Shown: positions 6,613 to 12,884 of the stretch, piece by piece | Layout: each line of letters begins with the position of its first letter | Position numbering within the stretch: the stretch's first letter is position 1 | Program-made: the position numbers and the translations under genes | From: JAZQNC01 sp045536155 | Lineage (GTDB): Bacteria; Bacillota; Clostridia; Oscillospirales; CAG-272 | Direction of reading: 5' to 3' | DNA length: 12,893 nt | Assembly (NCBI GenBank): GCA_045536155.1 | Contig: JAZSMZ010000098.1 | Location: forward strand, 1 to 12,893 | Notes under the pieces: generated by a model | What the model was told of the DNA's origin: nothing | Databases searched by the model: none | What the model saw: the letters and a program-made list of their open reading frames with translations, nothing else

Positions 6613-6745
6613 GTTAATAATCGTATCTTTCGCGAAGCGAAAGATTCCTTTCTTGTGGAATTGGGACCGGTTTGGTGCTTGCACCAAATCGCAGTTTTGA
6701 AACTGCGAAAGTCACAAAACACGGTTTGAAAATTTATTTTCAAAC
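6613..6745 (-). repeat. Cluster of four perfect short inverted repeats between rpsP and khpA
   Basis: Four hairpins fill the 133-base spacer. 6724-6745: 10-base arms GTTTGAAAAT/ATTTTCAAAC, 2-base loop, touching the rpsP stop codon. 6689-6708: 9-base arms TCGCAGTTT/AAACTGCGA, 2-base loop. 6671-6688: 8-base arms TTTGGTGC/GCACCAAA, 2-base loop, directly adjoining the previous one. 6625-6645: 9-base arms ATCTTTCGC/GCGAAAGAT, 3-base loop. All arms match perfectly. None has a clear U-run, so they are not standard terminators; they may stabilise the mRNA, mark processing sites, or be traces of a small repeat family. Confidence 0.85.
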
Positions 6746-6976
6746 TTATTTCTTGAGAAGAGCGCGAACAGTCTCAGTGGGCTGAGCGCCGTTCTTGATC
6801 CACTGCTCTGCCTTTTCTTTGTCGATCTTAACTTCAGCGGGATCAACGCAGGGATTGTAGTAACCGATCTCTTCGATGAAACGACCGTTGCGAGGGAATC
6901 TGCCGTCTGCAACAACTACGCGATAGAAAGGAGCCTTCTTAGCACCGATTCTCTTTAATCTGATTTTAACTGCCAT
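6746..6976 (-). CDS. rpsP: 30S ribosomal protein S16
   Basis: A small 30S protein needed for stable assembly of the 16S rRNA 5' domain. The protein is 76 residues, near the family norm of 80-90. It begins MAVKIRLKRIGAKKAPFYRVVVADGRFPRNGRFIEEIGYYNPC, the family signature, and ends QPTETVRALLKK. The ATG has a GGAGG site about 9 nt upstream. It is 77 nt after ffh; that gap is very A/T-rich and has TATA-like strings, so a second promoter there is possible but none can be picked out. A perfect inverted repeat begins at the base after its stop codon. Confidence 0.99.
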   Translation of the reverse strand: MAVKIRLKRIGAKKAPFYRVVVADGRFPRNGRFIEEIGYYNPCVDPAEVKIDKEKAEQWIKNGAQPTETVRALLKK

Positions 6977-7053
6977 GGGATTTTTCCTCCGAATAAAATT
7001 AATTAATATGATATATTTATATTATTGTTTATAATATAACGAAATTGGATTTG

Positions 7054-8397
7054 TCAGCGCTTTTTGAACTTGCGGAATGCTTTCTTTGAGAACTTGTTGC
7101 CCATCATTCCGTTGCTGAACTGCTTCATCATCTTGTTTGTCTGGTCATACTGCTTTAAGAGGCGGTTGACCTCCTCAACGCTCGTTCCGCTTCCTGCGGC
7201 GATTCGCTTTTTGCGCGATGCATTGATAATATCGGGCTTGTCGCGCTCACGCTGAGTCATGGAGAGGATGATGGCCTCCATGCGGTCGATCTTCTTTTCG
7301 TCGATCTTGGCATCCTTGAGAGCGTCGGGCTTGACGCCGGGGATCATAGCCAAAAGCTGATCCATCGATCCCATTCCGCGTATCTGCTTGAACTGATCGA
7401 GATAGTCGGACAGCGTGAAGCTCGACTCGCGGATCTTTCGTTCCAGCTCGGCGGCCTGCTTTTCGTCGTATGCCGCCTCAGCCTTTTCGATAAGGGAGAG
7501 CACGTCGCCCATACCGAGGATTCGCGATGCCATTCTGTCGGGGTGGAAGGGCTCGAGAGCATCGAGTTTTTCGCCCGTACCGATGAATTTGATCGGCTTG
7601 CCGGTAACGCTTCGTACCGAAAGAGCCGCACCGCCTCGGGTATCGCCGTCAAGCTTTGTGAGAATGACGCCGGTGATGTCGAGCATTTCGTTGAAGGTCT
7701 GAGCCACGTTAACGGCATCCTGACCTGTCATCGAGTCGACAACGAGAAGGATCTCATCGGGATTGACGGTGTTTTTTATATCAACAAGCTCGCCCATCAT
7801 GGCTTCATCAACCTGAAGGCGACCTGCGGTATCGATAAATACGATGTCGTTTCCGTGCTGTTTTGCGTTTTCAACGCCCGCTTTTGCGATCTCGACGGGG
7901 CTTAATTTATCGCCCAGCTGAAATACGGGAATGCCTGCCTGCGAACCTACTACCTCAAGCTGTTTGATTGCGGCAGGACGGTATACGTCACCGGCAACGA
8001 GCAGAGGACGCTTGCCCTGCTTTTTGAGCATAGCTGCAAGCTTTGCGGCGTGAGTGGTCTTACCGGCACCCTGAAGACCGCACATCATGATTACTGTGGG
8101 CGGCTTTGAGTTGATAGTCAGCTTCGAAATGCTTCCGCCCATGAGCGCGGTAAGCTCTTCGTTAACGATCTTGACTATCTGCTGTGCGGGCATGAGGCTT
8201 TCGAGAACCTCAGCACCGACGGCACGCTCGGAAACGGTTTTTATAAAATCACGCACGACCTTGAAGGAAACGTCAGCTTCGAGCAGAGCGAGCTTTATCT
8301 CTCGCATGCCCTCCTTGACATCTGCCTCGGAAAGCTTGCCTTTGCTGCGGAATTTCTTAAAGGCGGCGTTTATTTTGTCTTGTAAGCTTTGAAACAT
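7054..8397 (-). CDS. ffh: Ffh/SRP54, signal recognition particle GTPase
   Basis: Binds signal sequences as they leave the ribosome and, with SRP RNA and the receptor FtsY, takes the ribosome to the SecYEG channel. The 447-residue protein is complete. It has an N domain (1-95), a G domain (about 96-300) with P-loop GLQGAGKTT (107-115), DTAGR (189-193) and TKLDGD (247-252), and a Met-rich M domain (about 325-447). The M domain shows SRKKRIAAGSGTSVEEVNRLLKQY, the SRP-RNA binding signature, and a basic C-terminal end KFSKKAFRKFKKR. The ATG has a GGAGA site about 8 nt upstream. It lies 42 nt after ylxM, its usual partner, and before rpsP. The receptor gene ftsY is not in the window. Confidence 0.99.
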   Translation of the reverse strand: MFQSLQDKINAAFKKFRSKGKLSEADVKEGMREIKLALLEADVSFKVVRDFIKTVSERAVGAEVLESLMPAQQIVKIVNEELTALMGGSISKLTINSKPPTVIMMCGLQGAGKTTHAAKLAAMLKKQGKRPLLVAGDVYRPAAIKQLEVVGSQAGIPVFQLGDKLSPVEIAKAGVENAKQHGNDIVFIDTAGRLQVDEAMMGELVDIKNTVNPDEILLVVDSMTGQDAVNVAQTFNEMLDITGVILTKLDGDTRGGAALSVRSVTGKPIKFIGTGEKLDALEPFHPDRMASRILGMGDVLSLIEKAEAAYDEKQAAELERKIRESSFTLSDYLDQFKQIRGMGSMDQLLAMIPGVKPDALKDAKIDEKKIDRMEAIILSMTQRERDKPDIINASRKKRIAAGSGTSVEEVNRLLKQYDQTNKMMKQFSNGMMGNKFSKKAFRKFKKR

Positions 8398-8439
8398 TAT
8401 TTTTCTCCGATATTGTTTGTCGGATTTGCGATAACGGAT

Positions 8440-8778
8440 TTACAGGACGATTGAGCGTAAGATCTCGGCAATTTCTTTTCTGTCTTTGCCCTCGTCCAGC
8501 TGTTTTGCGATTTCGGCAAGATTTTTTTCAAGGGCATCCGCACGTGATAAAAGACCGAGCCGCGTTTCGAAATCGTTCAGCGCGTTTTCACCCTTTTTCA
8601 GCGCATCGGCCACGCCCTGACGGGTTATACCGCATATTTGCGATATCTCGCCGAGCGATAGGTCCTCGTCGTAGTGAAGAGAGAGTATCTCTCGCTGACG
8701 GTCGGAAAGCAGTCCGCCGTAAAAGTCGAGCAGACGGCAGGTCATAACGTTTTTTGAAATATCGATCTCTGCCGGCAT
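8440..8778 (-). CDS. ylxM: YlxM/p13-like DNA-binding protein of the SRP operon
   Basis: A small helix-turn-helix protein of the YlxM (UPF0122) family, encoded beside ffh across Firmicutes and thought to affect SRP function or expression; in Streptococcus it has been shown to interact with SRP components. The 112-residue product has a sigma-70 region 4-like helix-turn-helix at about 24-62: LLSDRQREILSLHYDEDLSLGEISQICGITRQGVADALKK. The C-terminal half (65-112) is a charged helix. I chose ATG 8776-8778 because AAGGAG lies about 9 nt upstream; the open frame extends 17 codons further, but that part overlaps an inverted repeat and the likely transcription start. First gene of ylxM-ffh-rpsP-khpA. 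Confidence 0.95.
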   Translation of the reverse strand: MPAEIDISKNVMTCRLLDFYGGLLSDRQREILSLHYDEDLSLGEISQICGITRQGVADALKKGENALNDFETRLGLLSRADALEKNLAEIAKQLDEGKDRKEIAEILRSIVL

Positions 8779-8797
8779 AATACGACTCCTTTTTAAC

Positions 8798-8818
8798 TGT
8801 AAAGCAAAACGCTTTACA
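8798..8818 (-). promoter_or_regulatory. Perfect inverted repeat over the ylxM transcription start
   Basis: The arms TGTAAAGC and GCTTTACA (8 bases each) flank a five-base centre. The repeat begins two bases after the -10 box, so it covers the transcription start (about 8813). It could be a repressor operator or a hairpin at the 5' end of the mRNA. I cannot decide between these from sequence. Confidence 0.7.
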
Positions 8819-8819
8819 C

Positions 8820-8848
8820 ATGATAGCACACAAATTCGTAAATGTCAA
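8820..8848 (-). promoter_or_regulatory. Sigma-A promoter of ylxM-ffh-rpsP-khpA
   Basis: The minus strand shows a consensus TTGACA (8843-8848), a 17-base spacer, and TATCAT (8820-8825), with one mismatch to TATAAT. It is placed 42 nt before the chosen ylxM start codon. Confidence 0.93.
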
Positions 8849-8914
8849 TAGTTATTTGAAATTTTTCACAAAAATCGCGCCGAAAACACGAACATAATCA
8901 CCAAAAGGAGTTAT

Positions 8915-8961
8915 AACAAAAAAAGCATCCCGCATTTCTTTTAGGAAAGCGAGATGCTTTT
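8915..8961 (-). terminator. Intrinsic terminator of the lipoprotein PPIase gene
   Basis: The arms AAAAGCATC and GATGCTTTT (8921-8961), with inner CGC/GCG and TTTC/GAAA pairs, form a long hairpin. On the minus strand it is followed by a T-run (TTTTTTTGTT). It lies just beyond the stop codon at 8975. Confidence 0.92.
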
Positions 8962-8974
8962 AGTTAAATTTTAA

Positions 8975-10000
8975 TTACTCAACTTCTACAGCGTACTCAA
9001 GAAGCTTTTCGATCATGATATCGTAAAGCATAGTGTTTTCGATCATTTCCTTGCCGTAGTTCTTTTCGAGTTCTTTTGCGTCTTTTACTGCGTATTCTTC
9101 AACAAGAGCACCGATACGGGAATCGTACACTTCCTTGGTGAGCTCGATAGACTCAGCCTTGAGGAAGGAGTGAAGGATCATTTCATTGCGAACGTTTGTC
9201 TTTGATTCGTTGATTACCTGCTGGAGGAAGGTCTTGGTGCTGGTCTGCATCATTGCTTCAACGAAGGAATCGAAGGAATAGCCGTATGCGCCTGCCATCT
9301 GCTTGTACTGAGCAACGGTCTGATCGTAGTAGAACTTAACGTTTTCCTCGGGATACTTCTTTACAACTGAAGAAGTGCTGAGTGCATTCCAAACCATTTC
9401 CTCGCGGATGCTCTTAAGAATCTGAGCTTCGAACTTGGGGATAGTGTCATAAGAGGTCTTTTCCTTGATAAGATCGTTGTTGTACTCGGGTAAGATCTTT
9501 TCGGTGATAGAGTTGACAGTGATGTCAAAGGCTACGGTCTTGCCTGCGAGTGCCGATCCCAGATAATCCTCGGGGAAGGTGATGTCAACAGTGTAAGCGT
9601 CGCCGGTGAGATGTCCTACGATGGACTCTTCAAAGCCTTCAACGAAAGCACCGTCACCGATGGTAACGTCAACTGCTTCGTCGGATGCGGGAGTAAGGCC
9701 GTTTTCATCCTTGATCTCTTCGCCATCGAGCTTGCCGACAAAGTCGATGTTTACGATATCGCCCTCTTTTGCGGCGCGATCGGTAATTACGATCTTGGTT
9801 GCTGCGGACTCGAGAAGGACGTCAACAGTCTCTGCGAGCTTTTCGCCAACCTTTGCTTTGGAAATTTCGATTCCCTTGTCCTCGCCGAGGGTAATGTATT
9901 CGGTAAGGTCAAAATCGTAGTTTGTACCGGAGTTGGAGCAGGCAGCGAGAGAGAATACCATCATTGCTGCAAGCGCCAATGTAATAATCTTTTTAGTCAT
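8975..10000 (-). CDS. Lipoprotein trigger-factor-like FKBP prolyl isomerase
   Basis: Predicted membrane-anchored foldase. The start is ATG 9998-10000, with AAGGAGA about 11 nt upstream; 14 more codons are open upstream but have no such support. The 341-residue protein opens with a lipoprotein signal: MTKK, a hydrophobic stretch (5-18), and lipobox LAAC with Cys21 as the lipidated residue. An FKBP domain spans about 78-165 (AKEGDIVNIDFVGKLDGEEI; GAFVEGFEESIVGH; TFPEDY). A helical region (170-341) resembles the trigger factor C-terminal chaperone domain. The ribosome-binding N-terminal domain of true trigger factor (about 110 residues, GFRxGxxP motif) is missing. It is therefore not the cytosolic Tig but probably acts outside the membrane, like PrsA. 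It is a single gene with its own terminator; no clean promoter was found, only TATAAA near 10042-10047. Confidence 0.9.
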   Translation of the reverse strand: MTKKIITLALAAMMVFSLAACSNSGTNYDFDLTEYITLGEDKGIEISKAKVGEKLAETVDVLLESAATKIVITDRAAKEGDIVNIDFVGKLDGEEIKDENGLTPASDEAVDVTIGDGAFVEGFEESIVGHLTGDAYTVDITFPEDYLGSALAGKTVAFDITVNSITEKILPEYNNDLIKEKTSYDTIPKFEAQILKSIREEMVWNALSTSSVVKKYPEENVKFYYDQTVAQYKQMAGAYGYSFDSFVEAMMQTSTKTFLQQVINESKTNVRNEMILHSFLKAESIELTKEVYDSRIGALVEEYAVKDAKELEKNYGKEMIENTMLYDIMIEKLLEYAVEVE

Positions 10001-10152
10001 GATAATCGTTTCTCCTTGATTTAAAATGATATATCTAAACATTTATACCACGAATCGCATGAAAAATAAAGCGGAAATTGTAAATTAATTGTTCAAAAGT
10101 TGCCCGGACGAAAAAATAGAGGCGTTTTTTAGCCGAAATAAGGTAAAATTTA

Positions 10153-10181
10153 TTGAAATGCCTGCATAAATGTGATATAAT
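10153..10181 (+). promoter_or_regulatory. Extended -10 sigma-A promoter for the small membrane-protein pair
   Basis: TTGAAA (10153-10158), a 17-base spacer ending in TGA, and TATAAT (10176-10181). The TGnTATAAT form adds an extended -10 element. It precedes the gene at 10215 by 33 nt, in a divergent region between it and the lipoprotein PPIase gene. Confidence 0.9.
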
Positions 10182-10214
10182 GAATTTGCAAAGATACAAC
10201 AGAGAGGTGATAAT

Positions 10215-10592
10215 ATGAGAAGCATAAAACCGGGACGCGGACCGTCGATGATGGGCGGAGTTTCAGGAATCTTTATGATCGTATTTGGAATTCTTTGGAC
10301 TGTGATTGCTGCCCGGGCAAGCGGCATTATGGCTCTGTTTGGCGTTCTTTGGACGGGCATGGCAGTTGTTATAACGATATATAATTTCAAGAATGCCACC
10401 TCAAAGAACAGATATTCAACCTATGATATAACGACTTCGAGCGAGGAACCGGATCCGTTAAACGAGCGCTTTGGAGATTATCAGAGCACGACATATCAAA
10501 GCGACAAAGACAACAACTTTTGCCCCTATTGCGGAACTCGCGTTGCCGACGATTATAAGTACTGCAATAATTGCGGCAAGAAGCTGCCGTGA
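10215..10592 (+). CDS. Small membrane protein with C-terminal zinc ribbon
   Basis: I do not recognise the family, and no function can be assigned. The 125-residue protein has two likely transmembrane helices (about 14-33 and 36-57) joined by a very short turn, then a polar, Ser/Thr/Asp-rich linker (60-100), then a Cys4 zinc ribbon: CPYCG (C103, C106) and YCNNCGKKLP (C117, C120). This ribbon type is common at the ends of Firmicutes membrane proteins and usually faces the cytoplasm. The ATG has a GAGGTGAT site about 7 nt upstream. Its stop overlaps the start of the next gene by four bases (GTGA), so the two are likely translated together. Confidence 0.87.
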   Translation: MRSIKPGRGPSMMGGVSGIFMIVFGILWTVIAARASGIMALFGVLWTGMAVVITIYNFKNATSKNRYSTYDITTSSEEPDPLNERFGDYQSTTYQSDKDNNFCPYCGTRVADDYKYCNNCGKKLP

Positions 10593-10849
10593 CGAAAAGG
10601 AGATCGCACCATGAAAAGACCATAACCGTAATATCGGTCATTGTAAATTTGGCTGTCGTAACGTTGGCAACACTGCAGATATTAAACGTGTGGCATCAAG
10701 CGATCAATGTTTGTATTCCTCTCATGGGAGTATCGATGCTTTGCCAGGCATACGTACAATGGAACACGAGCCGAAAGGTGGCCTATTTCAGCATCGGAAC
10801 CGCGGTTTTCGTTTTCATTTGCTCAATAGCTGTGCTTTTTATCAAATAA
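10589..10849 (+). CDS. Small three-helix membrane protein, unknown function
   Basis: The 86-residue product begins MTKRRSHHEK, a basic and His-rich start, followed by three likely transmembrane helices at about 12-34, 38-57 and 64-84. No catalytic motif is seen. I chose GTG 10589-10591 because it overlaps the TGA of the zinc-ribbon gene (GTGA), a typical coupled start; the frame also allows a TTG six codons earlier. The ATG at 10611, behind AAAGGAGATCG, lies in another frame and stops after four codons. It therefore could draw ribosomes away from the GTG, or could be a chance match. A terminator follows at once. I do not recognise the family with confidence. Confidence 0.72.
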   Translation: MTKRRSHHEKTITVISVIVNLAVVTLATLQILNVWHQAINVCIPLMGVSMLCQAYVQWNTSRKVAYFSIGTAVFVFICSIAVLFIK

Positions 10850-10857
10850 CTGACAGT

Positions 10858-10889
10858 AAAAAAAGCGGAGGGTAAACCTCCGCTTTTTT
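10858..10889 (+). terminator. Bidirectional terminator between convergent genes
   Basis: A perfect stem GCGGAGG/CCTCCGC (10865-10883), with a five-base loop, is flanked by an A-run before and TTTTTT after. On the + strand it ends the two-gene membrane-protein unit. Its mirror form also serves the minus-strand gene that ends at 10919. Confidence 0.95.
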
Positions 10890-10918
10890 GATTATATCAT
10901 GAAACCGTAAAGCTTCGT

Positions 10919-11377
10919 TTATTCTTGAATTCTGCCTTGCCAGAATTCACTTAAAAATTCCAGATTCTTTCGCGTTTTTTTGAAGCATATATAGCTGTCT
11001 TTTCTGATAGGAGACAGCTTTTTATATTCTTCGGTACTGTCGTCTACCAAATATATGAATGTTCCTTGCCTATGGATATGATGCAGTGTTACTTTCTTAA
11101 TGGAACTGATAGGGCATTCTTTATAAAAACCGCGGATAAGCCCTTTACGTTTTACAATGCCGTCTTCAACCCAAATAATGCAAGCAGACCTGTTCAAAGA
11201 CAGCCAAAGAATACAGAAAAGAGAAAAAGAGAACAGAAATCCCATTAAACCCGGTACAATGTTTTCGGTTTTGCCTGAACAAATTAAGCAAAAGAACAGA
11301 ATTGAACAAATAAAAAACAACACAATTGTGAAGGGATAAGTTGCCAAAGCTTTTTTTGAAGCAAAAATTCTTTTCAT
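10919..11377 (-). CDS. Small membrane protein with bacterial-PH-like C-terminal part
   Basis: The function is unknown. The 152-residue protein has a basic N-terminus (MKRIFASKKA), two hydrophobic helices (about 14-35 and 43-62), then a soluble part. That part has WVEDGIVKRKGLIRGFYKECPISSIKKVTLHH (69-100). The pattern, a beta strand giving way to Ile-xx-Lys-Gly-Leu and then a 'Pro-Ile-Ser-Ser-Ile-Lys-Lys-Val' strand, resembles the bacterial PH domains (bPH_2, as in YdbT/YdbS-like proteins). That is a resemblance by eye, not a search result. The start ATG 11375-11377 has AAGGA about 9 nt upstream. It lies 20 nt after rlmD and is probably co-transcribed with it. The next gene downstream is convergent. 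Confidence 0.8.
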   Translation of the reverse strand: MKRIFASKKALATYPFTIVLFFICSILFFCLICSGKTENIVPGLMGFLFSFSLFCILWLSLNRSACIIWVEDGIVKRKGLIRGFYKECPISSIKKVTLHHIHRQGTFIYLVDDSTEEYKKLSPIRKDSYICFKKTRKNLEFLSEFWQGRIQE

Positions 11378-11397
11378 GACATTTTCCTTATTATCTT

Positions 11398-12693
11398 TTA
11401 TTTCGTCAGCATCACACAGCATTCGCAATGACCCGTCCGAGGGAACAGATCAAAGGGAGTCACACCGTCTGCGCGGTAGCCCTTTTCGTAAAATACGCGA
11501 AGATCGCGTGCGAGTGTGTCGGGTCCGCAGGAGATGTATATTATGCGATAGGGCGATATGTCACAGATGCGCTCGATGAGAGCAGCAGTAAGTCCGCGGC
11601 GGGGCGGATCGACTACCACAACGTCGGCGCGATCAAGCGCCGATGACGTCGCGTCGCCGCATATAAAACTCGCGTTTTCGATTCCGTTGGTCTGCGCGTT
11701 GGCTTTGGCATTTTCAACGGCGCTCGGTACTATCTCGATACCGTGTAGGTCGATTCCGGGGAATCGGTCGGCGAAATGCAGACCGATCGTACCGATTCCG
11801 CAGAACAGATCTACCAGCGTTTCGCCCGATTTCATATCGGCAAGGGCTGATGCATGTCTGTAAAGGCGCTCGGTCATCGAATGGTTGATCTGGTAAAAGG
11901 AATTAAGCGAAATATCAAAGCGCAAATTGCAAAGAGTATCGGTAATATGATCCTTGCCGAAGAGCAGAATGCTCTTTTCGCAGAACGTAAGACCGTCAAA
12001 ATCGGGATTGACATTCTGTATCACGCTGACAACGCTCGAAAAGCGGTCGGAAAGCTCGCGTGCGAGAGTATCTCCGGCATCAAAGCGAGACGTCTTGGTA
12101 ACAAAGCAGACCATCACCTCGCCGCTCGATTCGGATGTGCGGATGCATACGCTTTTGACACCCGAATTGCCCTTTTGGGCGAAAAACTCACGCAGATAGG
12201 TGCTCACGGGCGCGATATTGAGCGATTCAAGCAAACAGCAGTTGTTAGGCACGATATCATGGCTTTTCTGCGCATTAAAGCCCATTTGCCCATTTGCGTC
12301 GATACTGTAAATAACCTTGCTTCGCCAATGATCGACATTTCCGTCGTGAACAATGTCGGATACGGGGATGTCCAGCTTGTTTTTGCGGAAAATGCCCTCG
12401 ATGTATCTCTTTTTCAGCTCAAGCTCGTGGGCATAGCTGATATTACGGTAGTTGCAGCCGCCGCATTTGTCGCACACGTCGCAGTCGCTTGATTTACGGT
12501 AGGGAGAGGGAACTGATATCTCGACGGCCTCCCCCTGCGAAAAATCGCGTCCTGCTTTGGTGATCCTTACCGAGCATTCGTCGCCGTCAACGGCGCCGCT
12601 GACGAATACGACCTTGCCGTCGATGCGGCAGATGCCGTATCCGAGGTTGCTCATATCTGAGATTTTTACATTGTATAGTTCGTTTATCTTCAT
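11398..12693 (-). CDS. rlmD: 23S rRNA (uracil-5-)-methyltransferase, RlmD/RumA type
   Basis: SAM-dependent enzyme making 5-methyluridine in 23S rRNA (U1939 in E. coli numbering for RlmD; Firmicutes homologues such as RlmCD can act on more than one site). The 431-residue protein has a TRAM domain (1-60), then iron-sulfur cysteines C71, C77 and C80 (C-x5-C-x2-C), with a fourth at C152 or C153. The methyltransferase domain has VDLFCGIGTIGL (294-305), VVVVDPPRRGL (358-368) and YISCGPDTLARDL (386-398) with nucleophile Cys389. In FPRTGHCECC, Glu424 is the expected base. The start ATG 12691-12693 has only a poor ribosome binding site (GAG near -7). A perfect consensus promoter lies about 30 nt upstream. 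TrmA is the main alternative family, but the Fe-S ligands argue for RlmD/RumA. Confidence 0.95.
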   Translation of the reverse strand: MKINELYNVKISDMSNLGYGICRIDGKVVFVSGAVDGDECSVRITKAGRDFSQGEAVEISVPSPYRKSSDCDVCDKCGGCNYRNISYAHELELKKRYIEGIFRKNKLDIPVSDIVHDGNVDHWRSKVIYSIDANGQMGFNAQKSHDIVPNNCCLLESLNIAPVSTYLREFFAQKGNSGVKSVCIRTSESSGEVMVCFVTKTSRFDAGDTLARELSDRFSSVVSVIQNVNPDFDGLTFCEKSILLFGKDHITDTLCNLRFDISLNSFYQINHSMTERLYRHASALADMKSGETLVDLFCGIGTIGLHFADRFPGIDLHGIEIVPSAVENAKANAQTNGIENASFICGDATSSALDRADVVVVDPPRRGLTAALIERICDISPYRIIYISCGPDTLARDLRVFYEKGYRADGVTPFDLFPRTGHCECCVMLTK

Positions 12694-12722
12694 ATCGTAC
12701 TCAAAAAAGTTTTATTAACTAT

Positions 12723-12751
12723 ATTATACCACCACATAAATGCGCTGTCAA
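12723..12751 (-). promoter_or_regulatory. Perfect consensus sigma-A promoter of rlmD
   Basis: The minus strand reads TTGACA (12746-12751), a 17-base spacer, TATAAT (12723-12728), with no mismatch to consensus. The transcript should start near 12716, giving a leader of about 22 nt. Confidence 0.95.
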
Positions 12752-12802
12752 CAAAAAACAAAAGGGCTGTTTTTGCAAATTTTGTTGCAAAGGCAACCCT
12801 TT
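12752..12802 (-). terminator. Long hairpin with minus-strand T-run next to the rlmD promoter
   Basis: Outer arms AAAGGG/CCCTTT and inner arms TTTGCAA/TTGCAAA form a near-continuous stem (12761-12802) with one mismatch and two G-U pairs. On the minus strand it is followed by TTTTGTTTTTTG, which runs into the -35 box of rlmD. It would stop minus-strand transcripts entering from the right, yet the gene to the right seems to be on the + strand. Confidence 0.65.
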
Positions 12803-12848
12803 CCGTTTGCCCGGTTTGTTATGATAAAGAATTAAAATCTGGATATCC

Positions 12849-12884
12849 TATAATAAATGGGTAAAAATTACAGAAAAAGGAGGG
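12849..12884 (+). promoter_or_regulatory. Ribosome binding site and possible -10 box for a + strand gene outside the window
   Basis: AAAAAGGAGGG at 12874-12884 is a near-ideal ribosome binding site with nine bases left to the window end, so a start codon is expected at or just after base 12894. TATAAT at 12849-12854 could be a -10 box, but no good -35 is seen 16-18 bases before it. No complete codon of that gene is visible. Confidence 0.6.

Noticed and set aside
6613..6687. Longer version of KhpA starting at TTG 6685-6687
   Set aside because: The extra 25 residues run through two inverted repeats, do not match the family N-terminus, and lack a ribosome binding site.
8779..8829. N-terminal extension of YlxM by 17 residues
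   Set aside because: It would run through the inverted repeat and start before the predicted transcription start. The internal ATG has a good ribosome binding site and gives the normal family length.
10001..10214. Further genes or a small RNA in the divergent 214-bp region
   Set aside because: Apart from the + strand promoter and a weak TATAAA for the minus-strand gene, I see no open frame with a start signal and no terminator-type hairpin.
11854..12492. Open frame of 212 codons on the + strand opposite rlmD
   Set aside because: It is the complement of the conserved TRAM, Fe-S and central part of RlmD, and its protein shows no domain.
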